From Viscum album (taxonomy: Eukaryota > Streptophyta > Magnoliopsida > Santalales > Viscaceae), in assembly GCA_963277665.1 (NCBI GenBank), contig OY728122.1, positions 1,547,786,868 through 1,547,850,867 on the forward strand: DNA of 64,000 nt, in the 5' to 3' direction. Positions within the stretch are counted from its first letter, which is position 1. Every line of letters starts with the position of its first letter. The notes under the pieces are model-generated. The model ran no database searches, was not told the DNA's origin, and saw only the letters and a program-made list of their open reading frames with translations. This document shows, piece after piece, positions 35,140-46,331 of the stretch. Position numbers and translations under genes: made by a program.

Positions 35140-36226
35140 AGAGCATGAAGTCCTTTTCAGAGGATGTACCTTGGTACCAGTTTCTTTACTGGAAGAGGTG
35201 CTGAGAGAGTTTCACACTTCTCCCTTGGTAGTACATCCTAGAGTGGCGAAGATGTACCAGGACCTTAGACGACAACACTGGTGGTCGGGCATGAAGAAGG
35301 GTGTGGCAGAGTTCATTTCTCGATGCCTCACCTGCTAGCAGGTGAAGGCAGAGCACCAGGTACCAGCAGGCTTGGAACATCCCTTGGAGGTCCCGGAGTG
35401 GAAGTGGGATGGGATATCTATGGACTTCATGACTGGACTTCCATGCACTTCCAGAGGTTACGACTCCATTTGGGTGATTGTCGACCGACTCACCACATTG
35501 GCTCACTTCTTACCCATCAAAGAGCAGGGCTCAGTGGAGAGCTTGGGATGTCTCTATGTTCAGGAGATTATATGGCTTCACGATGTGCCATCATCTATCA
35601 TCTCTGATCGGGATGCTCCCTTTACTTCCATGCTTTGGAAGGGGTTGCAGGAGGTGTTCGGGACGCAGCTACGTCTGAGCACTGCCTTTCACCCTCAGAC
35701 GAATGGTCAGACTGAGAGGACCATACAGACTCTCGAGGACATGCTCTGCGCATGTGTCCTCGACCTTGGTCATAGCTGGGAGGACCACCTACCCCTGGTG
35801 GTGTTTTCGTACAACAACAGCTACCACTCCACCATCAGGATGGCACCATACGAGGAGTTGTACGACCAACCTTGCAGATCTCCATTATGCTGGACAGACC
35901 CTAGGGAGTCAGCACTTGTGGGACCGGAGATGGTCCAGGCCACGACAGAGAAGGTCCAGGTCATCAAGGAGCGGATGAGGTTAGCTCAGAGCCGGCAGAA
36001 GCCTTATGCTGACAGAAGGCGGAGGCCACTAGAGTTCGAGGATGGCGACCACATCTTCTTGCGTGTCTCACCTCGACGTGGTTTACGGAGATTTAGCCGA
36101 GGTGACAAGTTGTCTCCACGCTTCATCGGACCATTCCAGGTCCTCAGCAGGATTGGAGAGGTAGCTTATCCCCTTGATCTACCACCTCAGTTGCACCGGG
36201 TGCACGACGTCTTCCATGTATCTTAG
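35140..36226 (+). pseudogene. pol: Element A integrase with GPF motif
   Basis: The N-terminal HHCC zinc domain is recognisable (HTSPLVVHPRVAKM, WWSGMKKGV, CLTC followed by a stop at the Gln position, 35336-35338). From there an open stretch of about 294 codons carries the whole catalytic core. WDGISMDFMTGLP holds the first Asp, IISDRDAPF the second, and TNGQTERTIQ the Glu with exactly 35 residues between second Asp and Glu, a complete D,D(35)E triad. The C-terminal part has RQKPYADRRRRPLEF, DKLSPRFIGPFQVLSRIG (the GPF motif of chromoviruses) and LHRVHDVFHVS. Integrase would insert element cDNA. It is the least damaged enzyme in the window, but the N-terminal stop and the missing start make it a pseudogene. 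Confidence 0.88.
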
Positions 36227-36460
36227 CTGAGGAGATATGCGCACGACCGGACACATATCATTGACCATGGGGAGTTTGACATTGATGACAGGGTGACTTT
36301 TACAGAGGTCCCAGTGGAGATCGAGGATCGATAGGAGCAGGTCCTACGTGGACGGTCGATTCCTCTAGTGCGCATCAAATGGCAGCGTGGGAATCTCTAG
36401 GAGAGCACTTGGGAGTAGGAGGCTCAGATGCGTGCTCAGTACCCACATTTGTTTCCCTAG
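36227..36460 (+). pseudogene. Degraded C-terminal chromodomain-like region of element A
   Basis: This continues the integrase frame after a TAG stop at 36224: LRRYAHDRTH, EVPVEIEDR, then a stop, EQVLRGRSIPLVRIKWQR, then STWE and EAQMRAQYPHLFP. The pattern (VEIEDR, IPLVRIKW, TWE, YPHLF) matches the group II chromodomain tail of Tekay-type chromoviruses, which is thought to steer integration to certain chromatin. Three further stops break it. Confidence 0.75.
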
Positions 36461-36493
36461 CTTATGATGTATCTTTACGGGGTCGTAAAGCCC

Positions 36494-36507
36494 TGAGGTG
36501 GGAGTAA
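36494..36507 (+). other. Polypurine tract of element A
   Basis: TGAGGTGGGAGTAA directly precedes the 3' LTR start TGTAAAGACC. Confidence 0.78.
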
Positions 36508-37539
36508 TGTAAAGACCAGTAAAATTGAAGGAAAATTTTTTGCTTTCTTTTATTTGGGAGTTTACAAGAATGCAGTTTCTGACGACAACTGATTCCGAGG
36601 CCCGGTGTGCCCGGAATCATTTTCCGAAGTTTGGCTCAGGTACGTTTAGTGAACGAACGAGCAGGTTTTTCTAACTTTTGAACCGGTTCTTGGAATCAAA
36701 TTTCGAGGGCACCGATGGATTCGTAGTGCTGGTAATTTCTTAGGAACACCTTTTCCGGAGTTTCGTTTTCACGAGAGAAGTTAATAAAAATTATGGAATT
36801 TAAAATAAAAATTTAACTACAATTTTTATTTTACTCTAAGTGGTTTAAATCATGGGGTGGATGTTGGGGGAAACCACCCAACTTCCATTTGGAGGTTATG
36901 AGGGTAGTGGGGCCCACACGAACCCTACCCCTTCACCTTCTATAATCTTCCATAACCTTTCATTAATTTTGACAACTTGTGATATTTAATTATGTGGATT
37001 AAATTCATCTTTTGAATTTCAAACCTTATGTTGTGTTAATAAAATAAGTAAGGGACTTATTTTATTTTGGGTTGGAGGTTTCTGGCTTGAGAGTTTTGGG
37101 AGAAAAGCTAAGGGAGACTTGAGTTTCTTCATCCTCTTCGTCTAAGAACACAAAGAACGCGAAGAACGCGAAGAACACCAGATTCCTCAGAGGTCGACAT
37201 CTCCTTCCGCGACATCACCTTCCGCAACACCTCTTCCCGTGACGGTTATCTCCGCGACGAATCCTCACCCAACATGTTCGAAGAGGTAGGGGTTATTTTA
37301 TTTTTGTTCGTGATTTCTACCTTTACATTCTTCATGAATTATGACCATTTGCTATCGATTAATGAGAAGGGGCCAGACCGCACAAACACGGCCGACCCTC
37401 TTTCATTTTCTATGATATTGTTCCTATTGTGGATGGAAACGGGAATGGCGCGGTGCTGTCGCCCCGCACAGGATCGTGTGGCAGGGAATGCGCGGTGCCA
37501 TTGCACCCCGCCGTGAAATTGAACAAGGACGCGACACCA

Positions 37540-37960
37540 TCACACCGCGTCGGAGAAACCTGAAGACACCGCGGCCGGTTCCGGGCCGCGGCGGAGCGGG
37601 GAGACCGGCAGCCGGTTTCGGGCCGCCGGCATCGGATCAAAAGGGGACAGGACGTCACCGGTCCGTGGAGGCAGAAGCCGGCCGGCCAGAGCGGGCCAGC
37701 CGGACAAGGGAAGGGCGGGGGTTACAAACCCCCGGCAGCCAGCTCAAGCGGCCCCCCATAATGGGGGTCGCGGTTACAAAGCCAGGGGGGCAGGCGCCCC
37801 CCCTTCAAACGGCTCGGCCGTTTTTCCGAGCGCCTAGCCAGCGCGCCCAGGCCGGGCTGTGCTGTGCCAGCCGGCCCGGGCCGCACCCAAGCGGGCCGGA
37901 CCCAGTTCTGGTCGACCCGGTTCGGGCCGACCCTGGGGGTATCGGGCTGGGTCGGACCGG
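37540..37960. other. GC-rich hairpin block in A 3' LTR
   Basis: Counterpart of 6840-7270. The hairpin CGGGGGTT/AACCCCCG (37716-37723/37727-37734) is intact, and GCTCGG/CCGAGC near 37813-37832 keeps 6 bp. Confidence 0.7.
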
Positions 37961-38004
37961 GCCCGAAACCCATAAATACCGAATCTCTTCCTGTCGGACG
38001 CCCA

Positions 38005-38425
38005 TAAGTTGTGTCACGAGCCTCTGATCGACGTACCATTAGTTGCGATGCGATCCTTGGATCGAGACGGTTGTTTCAATATATTTCACTCAAGGTTTCG
38101 GAATACTTTGGGTTCGGCCGAGTTGGTTCGTACACGAAACCAACCGGGCCCTGGGAGCGGAAACGCTCGTAACTTGAGCTCCGGACGTCCGATTGACGTT
38201 CCGTCGACTTTGTTGGATTCCTAATTGTGAGACAGATCTTTTGGCTTACTCTGCCCAAGGTTTGGATGCAGGTGGAGTACGATCGGGTTGGATTAGACTT
38301 AAAAACCAACCGGGCCCCTCGGATGAAAAAGCCAATAACTTCCAGACCGGGAGTCCGATTGACGCACCGTCTGTGACATTGAGTTCCTGTTGACGATACG
38401 GAACTTTTGGATACATCAACTCTAG
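38005..38425. repeat. Three imperfect ~165-bp tandem units in A 3' LTR
   Basis: Counterpart of 7290-7740, with GATCGACGTACC near 38025 and TCCGATTGACG near 38188 and 38352. Confidence 0.55.
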
Positions 38426-38681
38426 ACTTTGTGTCAGTTGATGTATCAGCCTCTCGGCTCGTGGAGTGGACCCTCCCGAACGAGTTTGTTGTGTGCGGGA
38501 ACCCTAGAGCTGGATGCATTTGTGACTGTGATGAGGACGACAATTGTACAGAGATCCTCAGTGGATTCGACGGCGACGACTACAACACTCAGAAATCCTA
38601 CGTGGATCAGTGCTACTGGTCCTGTGTGGGTCCGATCCTGTGTGAGTCAGTGCTCATCAATTCTGTGTGAGCCATCACCTA

Positions 38682-38967
38682 CAGATCCTGTGTGGGTCCG
38701 ATCCTGTGCGGGTCTTTGCCGGGGTTAGTTACCTATCGATCCTGTGTGGGTCAGATCCTTTGTGGGTCATTACAGGGGTTAGTTACCTATCGATCCTGTG
38801 TGGGTCAGATCCTTTGTGGTCATTGCGGGGGTTAGTTACCTCTCGATCCTGTGTGGGTCAGATCCTTTATGGGTCATTGTGGGGGTTAGTTACCTATCGA
38901 TCCTGTGTGGGTCAGATCCTTTGTGGGTCATTGCAGGGGTTATTACATATCAATCCTTTGTGGGTCT
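38682..38967 (+). repeat. 54-bp minisatellite, about 5 units plus a partial one
   Basis: Same unit as 7992-8170 but with two more copies. The 100-codon frame at 38667-38969 is simply this repeat read in one frame. Confidence 0.87.
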
Positions 38968-39164
38968 AACAGCTTAGATGAATCAATGGCAATATCTGAT
39001 CATCTCTATCATCATACGAAGATGTATACCTGTGTGAGTTGAATCCTGTCTTGAATTCCTATGTGGATTGTGTTGTGCTATCCTGTGTAGATTTACTTTT
39101 TACTTTCCTGTGTGGACTGGGTTGTACTTGGGCTCGGATGTTGGAGCCGAATGAGAATTGATGA

Positions 39165-39194
39165 CTTAGGTATATGTATGGGCATATACCTAAG
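39165..39194. other. Perfect 12-bp stem-loop in A 3' LTR
   Basis: CTTAGGTATATG and CATATACCTAAG around TATGGG, identical to 8368-8397. Confidence 0.75.
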
Positions 39195-39792
39195 CAGTGT
39201 CGGATGTTACTTCGTAATTGTATCTTTCCTTTGTGGATTATCCTTTGTGGATTCTAGGAGACCTTCGGGGGTCTCGGGATCCCTACTAAGTAGCTTATAC
39301 TCACCCCTGCACGAGCTATGCCCGCACTACATTGTGTTGGTTGAAAACGACGAACAGCGCTGATCGTGGTTGAGGCTTGCGGAGCAGGACGGTACCTGGA
39401 GGTAGACTACTGGGCAGGATGTTCTCAGAGCAGACGGCTGAACCCAAGGAGCTATGGAGGCTATCTGTACTCACCCTTCAGGTGGGATTTCCAGTGGACA
39501 TATTGAAGTTGCGGCTTTACTTTTCAGTTGTTGTTTTCCCTTCCAGTTGTACTTTACTTCAGTTTGGGTTTGTATACTGGCCCACTTACTTTTCCGCACT
39601 TACTGTTGTACCCAGTTTTAACCTAGTGTTTACTTCTACTGCTAGCTTGCTCTGTGGTGTTTTTTTACTTTACAAAGGAAATGCCTTCCCTTTTTACCAG
39701 TATTTACACCTTGGTGCTAGTCGCCAGCCCCTGGCCTATGGAAGGCGGGCTTGGGGTAGTCACAACACGGGCCTCGAGGACGGGTCATGACA

Positions 39793-42674
39793 TCCTTCAG
39801 CAGTGGGGAAAAGTAAAGAAGATAAACATTCAATCAAAGTCCCCAAGCATCCAACAAACACATCCATCGCATTCCATCATCACTTGTTCCCTCCCTGACA
39901 CCAATATGCATAATCCAATGCATCTCGCCACTCTAGTCATCATCTGCTTCCACAACCACAGTACCTTTCTTCCTCTACATATCACAACACCCCTCCAAGG
40001 TCACATCACAAAACACGTAGTAGGAAATCAAACATCACATCAAATGGGCTGTTGGCCCTTTAATAAGGAATCCTTCCTTCATACATAATGAGAACTCATG
40101 GCTCTAAAGCACAATGCACTCGGTCTTTCAAACAATAGTGTAACTAAGAACCCGACCAAGCATTATCTTTTATCAACCAAACAGTTCTTTAATCCCTCTT
40201 GAATAAACAGATTCAATTTGTAGGTTCCAATTCTGGGAAACCTAATTAGTAATCTATTACAAAATATTTAACATTCTTACTATGACAATATGATTAACAT
40301 CAAATTAGAACAACTACAACAATGGGAATAACCAGATTCATTTACATGCCTCTTTATCTTTAGCCAATTAATTATCAATTAATTCTGTATTTATGTTCTT
40401 TATCAATTTCCATCAAGAACGAACAACTAATCAATGCAAGGATGGATATCACTCTATCAAGCAAAACATGAGGCACACCATTATCATGGTACAAAGGAAC
40501 AACATGCGATCAAAACAATTCTTTTAATCTGGTTCAAGTATTTAATTAGGTCAACTTCATTGTGATCCAAAGGGATTAATCATGTTAACTCTATGATTTC
40601 ACATAAAAAAAATTAGAGAATCCATGAGTCCCCTACCTCGAAGAGTTCTTGACGTTATTTATACACACAATGGGTCACAATCCTCCTATCGCGACAACTG
40701 CATCCACCCGAGGATGCAACGATACGTCCACACCAACCAAGCCCCAAGAAAACCCCATTAAAAGCATGAATATTACATGATATAAGATAGAAAGGCTAAA
40801 TAGGAGGAGATGATCCCAAATGAATGACGTTAAAACATACCTTATATTTAAGATTGATCGATACAGGTTGGTTGCATCAAAACAGATCCAAACAGATCCG
40901 AGGAGTGATGTTTGATTGTGCAACTCCTACGGGAAGGATTGAAAGGTTCTAGAATCTCAGATCCGAACACAAATTTGTAGAAAAATGGAGGATGATGTCG
41001 TTTCCCTATTGATTATTTAATGGGGTGATGGTTTAAGATATCCTTATTCCCCATTAAATTCAGATCACATTAACCCACGTGGTTTGACCAAGTAAAAACA
41101 TCCCGAGCCATAGGAATAATTAATATAAGATTTATGGTCTTTGAATCATCAGTCTTCATTTAAGGGTTGCAACTTCACAGACAGTTCTCCATTCCAACAC
41201 TGCATGAAGGATATATATTGAATACAAGATCCCAAAATAATAATAATAATAATAATATTGGGTGTTTTGTGGACCCGAGCCACAAACCATAATTTATTAT
41301 TCCACATTAAACATGAATTGATCGTATTAATGACAGGATCACATCACCACTGACGAGAAGTCAATCAAACGTTGCACGCCAGAGTTATGGAAGGCCAATG
41401 ATTTAATAATAATATTAAATCTATTATTTTCCGAGTGCTTTGGGTACTGGATCCAAAAACCCAAAAAAGGCATCCAATATTGGACTTGAAATGTCCATCT
41501 CAAAATATGGGTTGCACTGCGGCAGACGGTTCATGAAACCGAGGTCGCACGAATATGTTACGGTCGAAAAAGTGTTTTATTAACAAAAACAATAACATGA
41601 ATATTATATTATTATTTTTAATTTATTTATTTCAAATACCCAAATCCACGCACCTCTCTCTCTCCAATTTGGTGCACCTCACTCCCTTTCTCCTTAATAG
41701 ATTTCCTTTTCTTTTCTTTTATTACTTCCCCTTTTAATTCTCACACTCTCTCTCCAATTTCATTCCAATATTTTACCCACTCGACAATAAGTGGCACCTC
41801 CCCCTTCCTTTTCTCCATGTCCAACATGCCCCATAACTTACTTGATTTATTTATTTAATTTATTTTAATTTATTTATCTCATTCTTTTTTATCTCTCCAA
41901 TCTAATAATTCCTTTAGGATTTCTTCTCCCAATTAACGTCTAACTGCATTTCTCACTTGAATGTTATTATTAATATAATTAATAATAATAAAACCCATCA
42001 TAATGGAAACACCCTACTCTATGGAAACAACAAAATTATGGAAATATCTAAATATATGGAAATTATCTATATTGTGGAAACTCTCCATTTATTACACACA
42101 AAAATCCACCATTACCATTATTATTTAATAGTAATAAATCCGCTTTCAATTTCATCAACGGGTCTCCATCATTATCAATAATAATAATAATTATTCTTGA
42201 TGCTCATTATTATCTTATAATTACCCCCTCTCTCAAATCACATGATATTCACGAACGGGTTGGGAACCCCTTACATTCTTCCTTATAATTTTTTTATTAT
42301 TTTTTTATAATCTATTAAATGAATATTATTATAATTATTATAATATTCCAAAATACAATTTGGATTCATCCGTAAGGGGTTGCGCCCCATGAATTTCATT
42401 CCTTTATAATTTGTTACATGTTCCTCATTTATTATAGTTTATTCCTTTATAATTTATTGCATGCGGCTCCCCTCATTTAGTTAAATACATTTAATTTTAT
42501 TTATTTTATTTAAAAATGATTAAATTAAAACCATTTAATCTAATTAACACCAAATATTTTCACGCCACCATTATCAATTATTATTATAAAAAAAATTATT
42601 ATTATAACATGCATCGTGTTTGACCACATAAAATTTTTAGAATGTAATGGACCAGAGTGGTTCAGGCCATTACA
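39793..42674 (-). repeat. Element B left (3') LTR, second segment
   Basis: This resumes the match to the right LTR (48060-50986) and includes the right TSD copy of element A (39793-39797, TCCTT). It ends GGCCATTACA on the plus strand, which is the LTR start TGTAATGGCC on the minus strand. ORFs inside are not genes. Confidence 0.88.
41236..41258. repeat. (AAT)n microsatellite, about 7-8 units, B left LTR
   Basis: A short run of AAT that is much longer at the same place in the right LTR (49498-49565). Confidence 0.85.
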
Positions 42675-43095
42675 AAAGATACCTCTCAAAACGTTTTGGT
42701 TTGTGAGAATAAAAAAGAAACTCATAGAAAAGGAATGGCCCGAACAACCACCCTGCAAGATACCTCTCAGGGATCTGTTCATAATCAGAATCCGACCATT
42801 AGCGTAATTATATGAGTCGGGGAATTCATTCCCCCATGTCGAGATATTATCCGCTTTAGGTGGAACTAAATCTCCTACACGGGTTCAATCGCATCCATAT
42901 TAATGCATCTCGATTAGGGATTAGGTCTTCCCAACCCCCTAATTTTGGATTTCTCAGACAAAAACTGCCTCAAACACCGCAAAAAAACAAGCAACACACT
43001 ACCCCAACACATGTATTGGGGAATTCCATCTCCCATGTCAAGATGAAATGCTGACAGTCCTTCCATTACTCTCTAGGAATCACCAGATTCACACA
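42675..43095 (-). other. Non-coding 3' end of element B internal region
   Basis: About 420 bp lie between RNase H and the 3' LTR, where integrase is expected. No integrase motif is seen on either strand. Two imperfect direct repeats, GGGGAATTC followed by a CCCATGTC-like segment, lie at about 42818-42845 and 43017-43045. The first contains the inverted repeat GGGGAAT/ATTCCCC. Confidence 0.55.
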
Positions 43096-43520
43096 CAACA
43101 TCACTACATGACATTCAGCTCAGCGCATCAGTTACAACATTCCCTTTTCTAGGCGTATACAATATTTCAATGTTGTATTCCTGTAAGAACTCCATCCACT
43201 GAAGTTATTGTAAGTTCATGACATGTTGAGAGAAAACAACCCTCAAACTCTTATGATTAGTGAAAACAAAAAAGCGCTCACCAATGTTTTAATGTCTCCA
43301 CAACTTCAGAGAAAACACCACACCTACCAACTCAAGATCATGGGTGGCGTAGTTGCGTTCATGGAGACACAACTTCCGAGACCCATAAAAAATAACTGGC
43401 CACTACAGTATGAGAACACAGCTAAATTCTCCTTTAGATACTCGGATGCTGCCTGACACTGATCAGTCCATATGAATGCCTGATCCTTCCTAGTCAAATT
43501 TTCCAGAGTAATCACACCTT
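43096..43520 (-). pseudogene. pol: Element B RNase H remnant
   Basis: Read on the minus strand after the RT thumb, the RNase H core is frameshifted and partly lost. [14 protein letters not shown] lies near 43340-43395 where the usual aligned block would be, and the tether MEFLQEYNIEILYTPRKGNV then VTDALS is clear at about 43130-43205. The catalytic Asp block cannot be read cleanly. Integrase should follow but does not. Confidence 0.65.
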
Positions 43521-44130
43521 GTGAGAAATTGGCTGCAAACCTCCTGTAGTAGCCTGCGAGAACAAGGAAACTTCGCACCACTGACACTGTCTTGGGGGAT
43601 TTCCAAGACACAACTGCATCTATATTCGATGGATCCAAAACTAATCCCTATTGGGACACAACATGCCCCAAGAAACAGACTTCTCGAGCCCAAAACTCAA
43701 ACTCCGACAACTTCCCAAACAGCTGTTGTTGACGAAGAACTCCCAAAACGGCTTGTAGATTCTCTGCATGATCCTCTTCAGATGTGGAGTACACAAGGAT
43801 GTCGTCGATGAAAACTACCAAGAACATGTCCAGGAACACATAGAATAAAGAATTCATCAATCCCATGAATACAGCTGGAGCATTCGTCACACCAAATGGT
43901 ATTACAATGAACTCATAATGCCCGTGAAGAGAATGGAATGCAGTCTTCGGGATATCCCCATCCTTCACACGCATCTGATGATATCCTAACCTTAATTCGA
44001 TCTTTGAAAACCAACTTGAACCCTTAAGTTTATCGATTAAATCCTCAATTCACAGACGAGGATAGAGATTCATTATTGTCACTCTATTTAAGTGATGATA
44101 ATCGACACACAACCAAAAACTGATGTCGTC
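43521..44130 (-). pseudogene. pol: Element B reverse transcriptase
   Basis: On the minus strand, reading from about 44130 with one or more frameshifts, a Ty3/gypsy RT is clear: [69 protein letters not shown], the catalytic FIDDILVYS (near 43800-43825), then CFLGHVVSQ. The connection VRSFLVLAGYYRRFAANFSQ and LTRKDQAFIW follow after a frame change near 43640. The enzyme would copy element RNA into DNA. The DD pair is intact but frameshifts and stops inactivate it. Confidence 0.85.
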
Positions 44131-44604
44131 CTTCTTCACAAACAAACCTAGTGCACCCATTGGTGACACACTTGGCCAAACAAAACTGCACTGCAACAGA
44201 CCATCAAGCTATATTCATAGCTCTCCTAACTCAAAAGGGGTTATCCTATATGGAGACATAGAGATAAGAGACGCTCTTATCTATAGCTTGATCCCAAACT
44301 CGATCTCTCATCGAGGGGGTAATGCTACAACATCTTTTGGAAAGACATCAGGGTACTCCTCTATGAATCTAGGAAACTCCAACTTCCGAACCTCTAATGA
44401 ACTCATCATCATGTCAGCCATCATGGATGATAAGGTTGGAACACGTCTCTAACCCATCCGAGGATCTCACTCACCAATAAACACAACTTTCTCTCAATCT
44501 GCACCATAGAAAACAACCATATTCTTGAAGCAATCCATGATAGCCTCCACCGAATACAACCAATCCATGCTGAGGATGACATAATACGGTAGTATTCGTA
44601 AACA

Positions 44605-44880
44605 TTGGAATTATCCCCAGGAAAACTGTTTCCCCAACACTAACTCACAATATCTACATACTTCAAACAAGTCAGCTCGAACTCCAACTGGCATAGTCAA
44701 CTCCAAGGGCACTAGAAGCCTCTCTACCTCATGTATCAAAACATGGACAAGGGTAGGTGATATGAATGAGTTTGTCACTCCTAAATCAAACAAGACATAC
44801 ACCAAGGTAGAAAACACGAAAAGGGTACCTCGAACGACATCTGGTTCGCCTGGTGCTGGCAACGCTAGAGCATGAAGCTG
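44605..44880 (-). pseudogene. pol: Element B aspartic protease remnant
   Basis: The minus-strand frame includes VVRGTLFVFSTLVYVLFDLGVTNSFIS. The DLGV takes the place of the DSGA/DPGA active-site motif of retroviral-type aspartic proteases, so the catalytic Asp remains but the flap-side residues have changed. Protease would cut Gag-Pol. It lies between gag and RT, as in gypsy elements. Confidence 0.7.
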
Positions 44881-45104
44881 TCCATGACCTCATCCACAGC
44901 CTCTATGACCCTGATGATGACCACCACCATGACTGCGCTCTACTCAATGAGGACATGGAGCATCATGGGGCTACCCTCTACCTGCCCCATCTACACTCTA
45001 CTATCTAATGTTGGTGCAACATGCTGCTGCTACCTCAGCAGGAACTGCCTCAACGGATTAACCTAGAGGGGAGCTCCCTGTGCACGATGACCGCTCTAAA
45101 AGGT

Positions 45105-45946
45105 CAGGAACTCCCACTGCTGATGACCCTGAACACCACAAGAAAAACAAGTTTCTTATCCCTTGGCATAGGCCTAGAAGTTTCTGCCTCCAGAGAAACG
45201 AGATGTGAAGGGCTGAGACCTACCCCCGGCTGAACGAAAACTATTCTACCCAGAAAACTAGGAACCTCGGACCATAGTTTTTCTTCATGAGGGATCATGA
45301 TGATCCCCCTCTCATTATGATATGGTCCTGGAAAAAGTCTTCTCAACAACCTATACCCTCGCTAGAACCGCAAGATATGTCTTCAGAATAAATGGGGTGA
45401 CCTTGCACTGGATCTCTGGATGCAAAGCCTCCTCAAAATTCCTCGCTCTGGCCTCCTCATCTGGAAGTTATTCTGAATCATATCGTAAAAGGATCCTGAA
45501 ATGGATTCCAAACTCTCGAACACTGGAGCTCCCCTGTCGAAGGGTAAGAAGCTTCTGGAGACTTGAAAACTTTGCAGTCAAGGAAAGAAACTCAACTCTA
45601 AACTTTTCTCAAAACTCCTCCCATGAGATTTCGGACTCCTCACGATCCTTGAGGAACAAGAACCACCACTTCCCTGCTGCTCCATGCAGCATCATCACAA
45701 CAATGGACACTAGTGCCCCTTACGACCACGAATCTAACTAAATCCTATCTCGACCTCCTCCAACTAGTCTTCTGTGACTGCATCGGAAATGGAACCCTCG
45801 TACTTCTGTAGAATCTAGCACTAAAACTCTCGAAGTGTCTTCCTCCAAGTGTCATCGTCGTCAAACACTACCTGTCGACGATCTGCTGGAACATCATGCT
45901 GGGAATCTTCTATGAAAACCTGATGAGGACGTCGAACTAGAGCCAT
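45105..45946 (-). pseudogene. gag: Element B gag
   Basis: The likely start is MALVRRPHQ at 45946 on the minus strand. A degraded capsid core follows in shifting frames: HGAAGKWWFLFLKDREE, KLLTLRQGSSSVREFG, then EEARARNFEEALHPEIQ, the usual order of the retrotransposon gag domain. A knuckle CFSCGVQGHQQWEF lies near 45110-45155, with the last Cys changed to Phe. Stops and frameshifts break it in several places. Confidence 0.78.
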
Positions 45947-46316
45947 ACCTGTAAAATAACAACAGTTAGAGCTCCTAAGCCTTGAATATGGAAGACTCAA
46001 CATAAATTAATTAATTATTTTTTTATTAATTTTAGGATAACCTATCCCAAGGTCTTCCCATTCAAACATCGGAACAAAGAGGAATGATTCATGATCCTTT
46101 CCGAGGTATCTACCCTGAAACGAGTATCACTTCTTATAGTAGAAATTGTAAACATAAAGGTCCATACATCAGATTATAAGGGGCCCTAAACGCCAATGTC
46201 TCAGCCAGTCACCAGTCTTTAACTCACTAACTAAACAAGAATGACACAGTTGCCCTAATAACCCATGAAACTTCACGTATTCCTACCTCCAAACTCCATC
46301 ATATCTCTCAAACAGA

Positions 46317-46328
46317 CCTTTGATACCA
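46317..46328 (-). other. Primer-binding site of element B
   Basis: On the minus strand TGGTATCAAAGG lies 3 nt from the LTR end. It matches the initiator tRNA-Met site except for one G-to-A change. Confidence 0.8.
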
Positions 46329-46331
46329 CTC

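Larger units (their letters stand above)
5830..39792 (+). mobile_element. Element A: Tekay-like Ty3/gypsy retrotransposon, plus strand, split by array D
   Basis: Element A has a 5' LTR at 5830-8780 plus 32369-32583, an internal region at 32584-36507 and a 3' LTR at 36508-39792. The LTRs begin TGTAAAGACC and end TCGTGACA or TCATGACA. The internal region has a tRNA-Met-like primer-binding site, gag with a zinc knuckle, a non-coding filler in place of PR and most of RT, then RNase H, integrase and a degraded chromodomain. The two LTRs differ at roughly one base in ten in the parts I compared, so the insertion is not recent. The copy could not encode its own replication and is non-autonomous. The integrase GPF motif and C-terminal chromodomain-like block point to a chromovirus, probably the Tekay lineage. 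Confidence 0.88.
36508..39792 (+). repeat. Element A 3' LTR (3285 bp)
   Basis: This is the uninterrupted partner of the 5' LTR, beginning TGTAAAGACCAG and ending GGGTCATGACA. It contains the same GC-rich hairpin block, 165-bp repeats, minisatellite and stem-loop. It proves the pre-insertion sequence at the D site. ORFs such as 37476-38027, 38076-38543 and 39654-40088 are LTR by-products. Confidence 0.93.

Noticed and set aside
38667..38969. Repetitive 100-codon ORF
   Set aside because: It is the 54-bp minisatellite read in one frame; the unit length being divisible by three explains the open frame.
42616..42807. 63-codon plus-strand ORF and overlapping 80-codon minus-strand ORF
   Set aside because: They straddle the LTR boundary of element B, have no motif, and sit in non-coding tail sequence.
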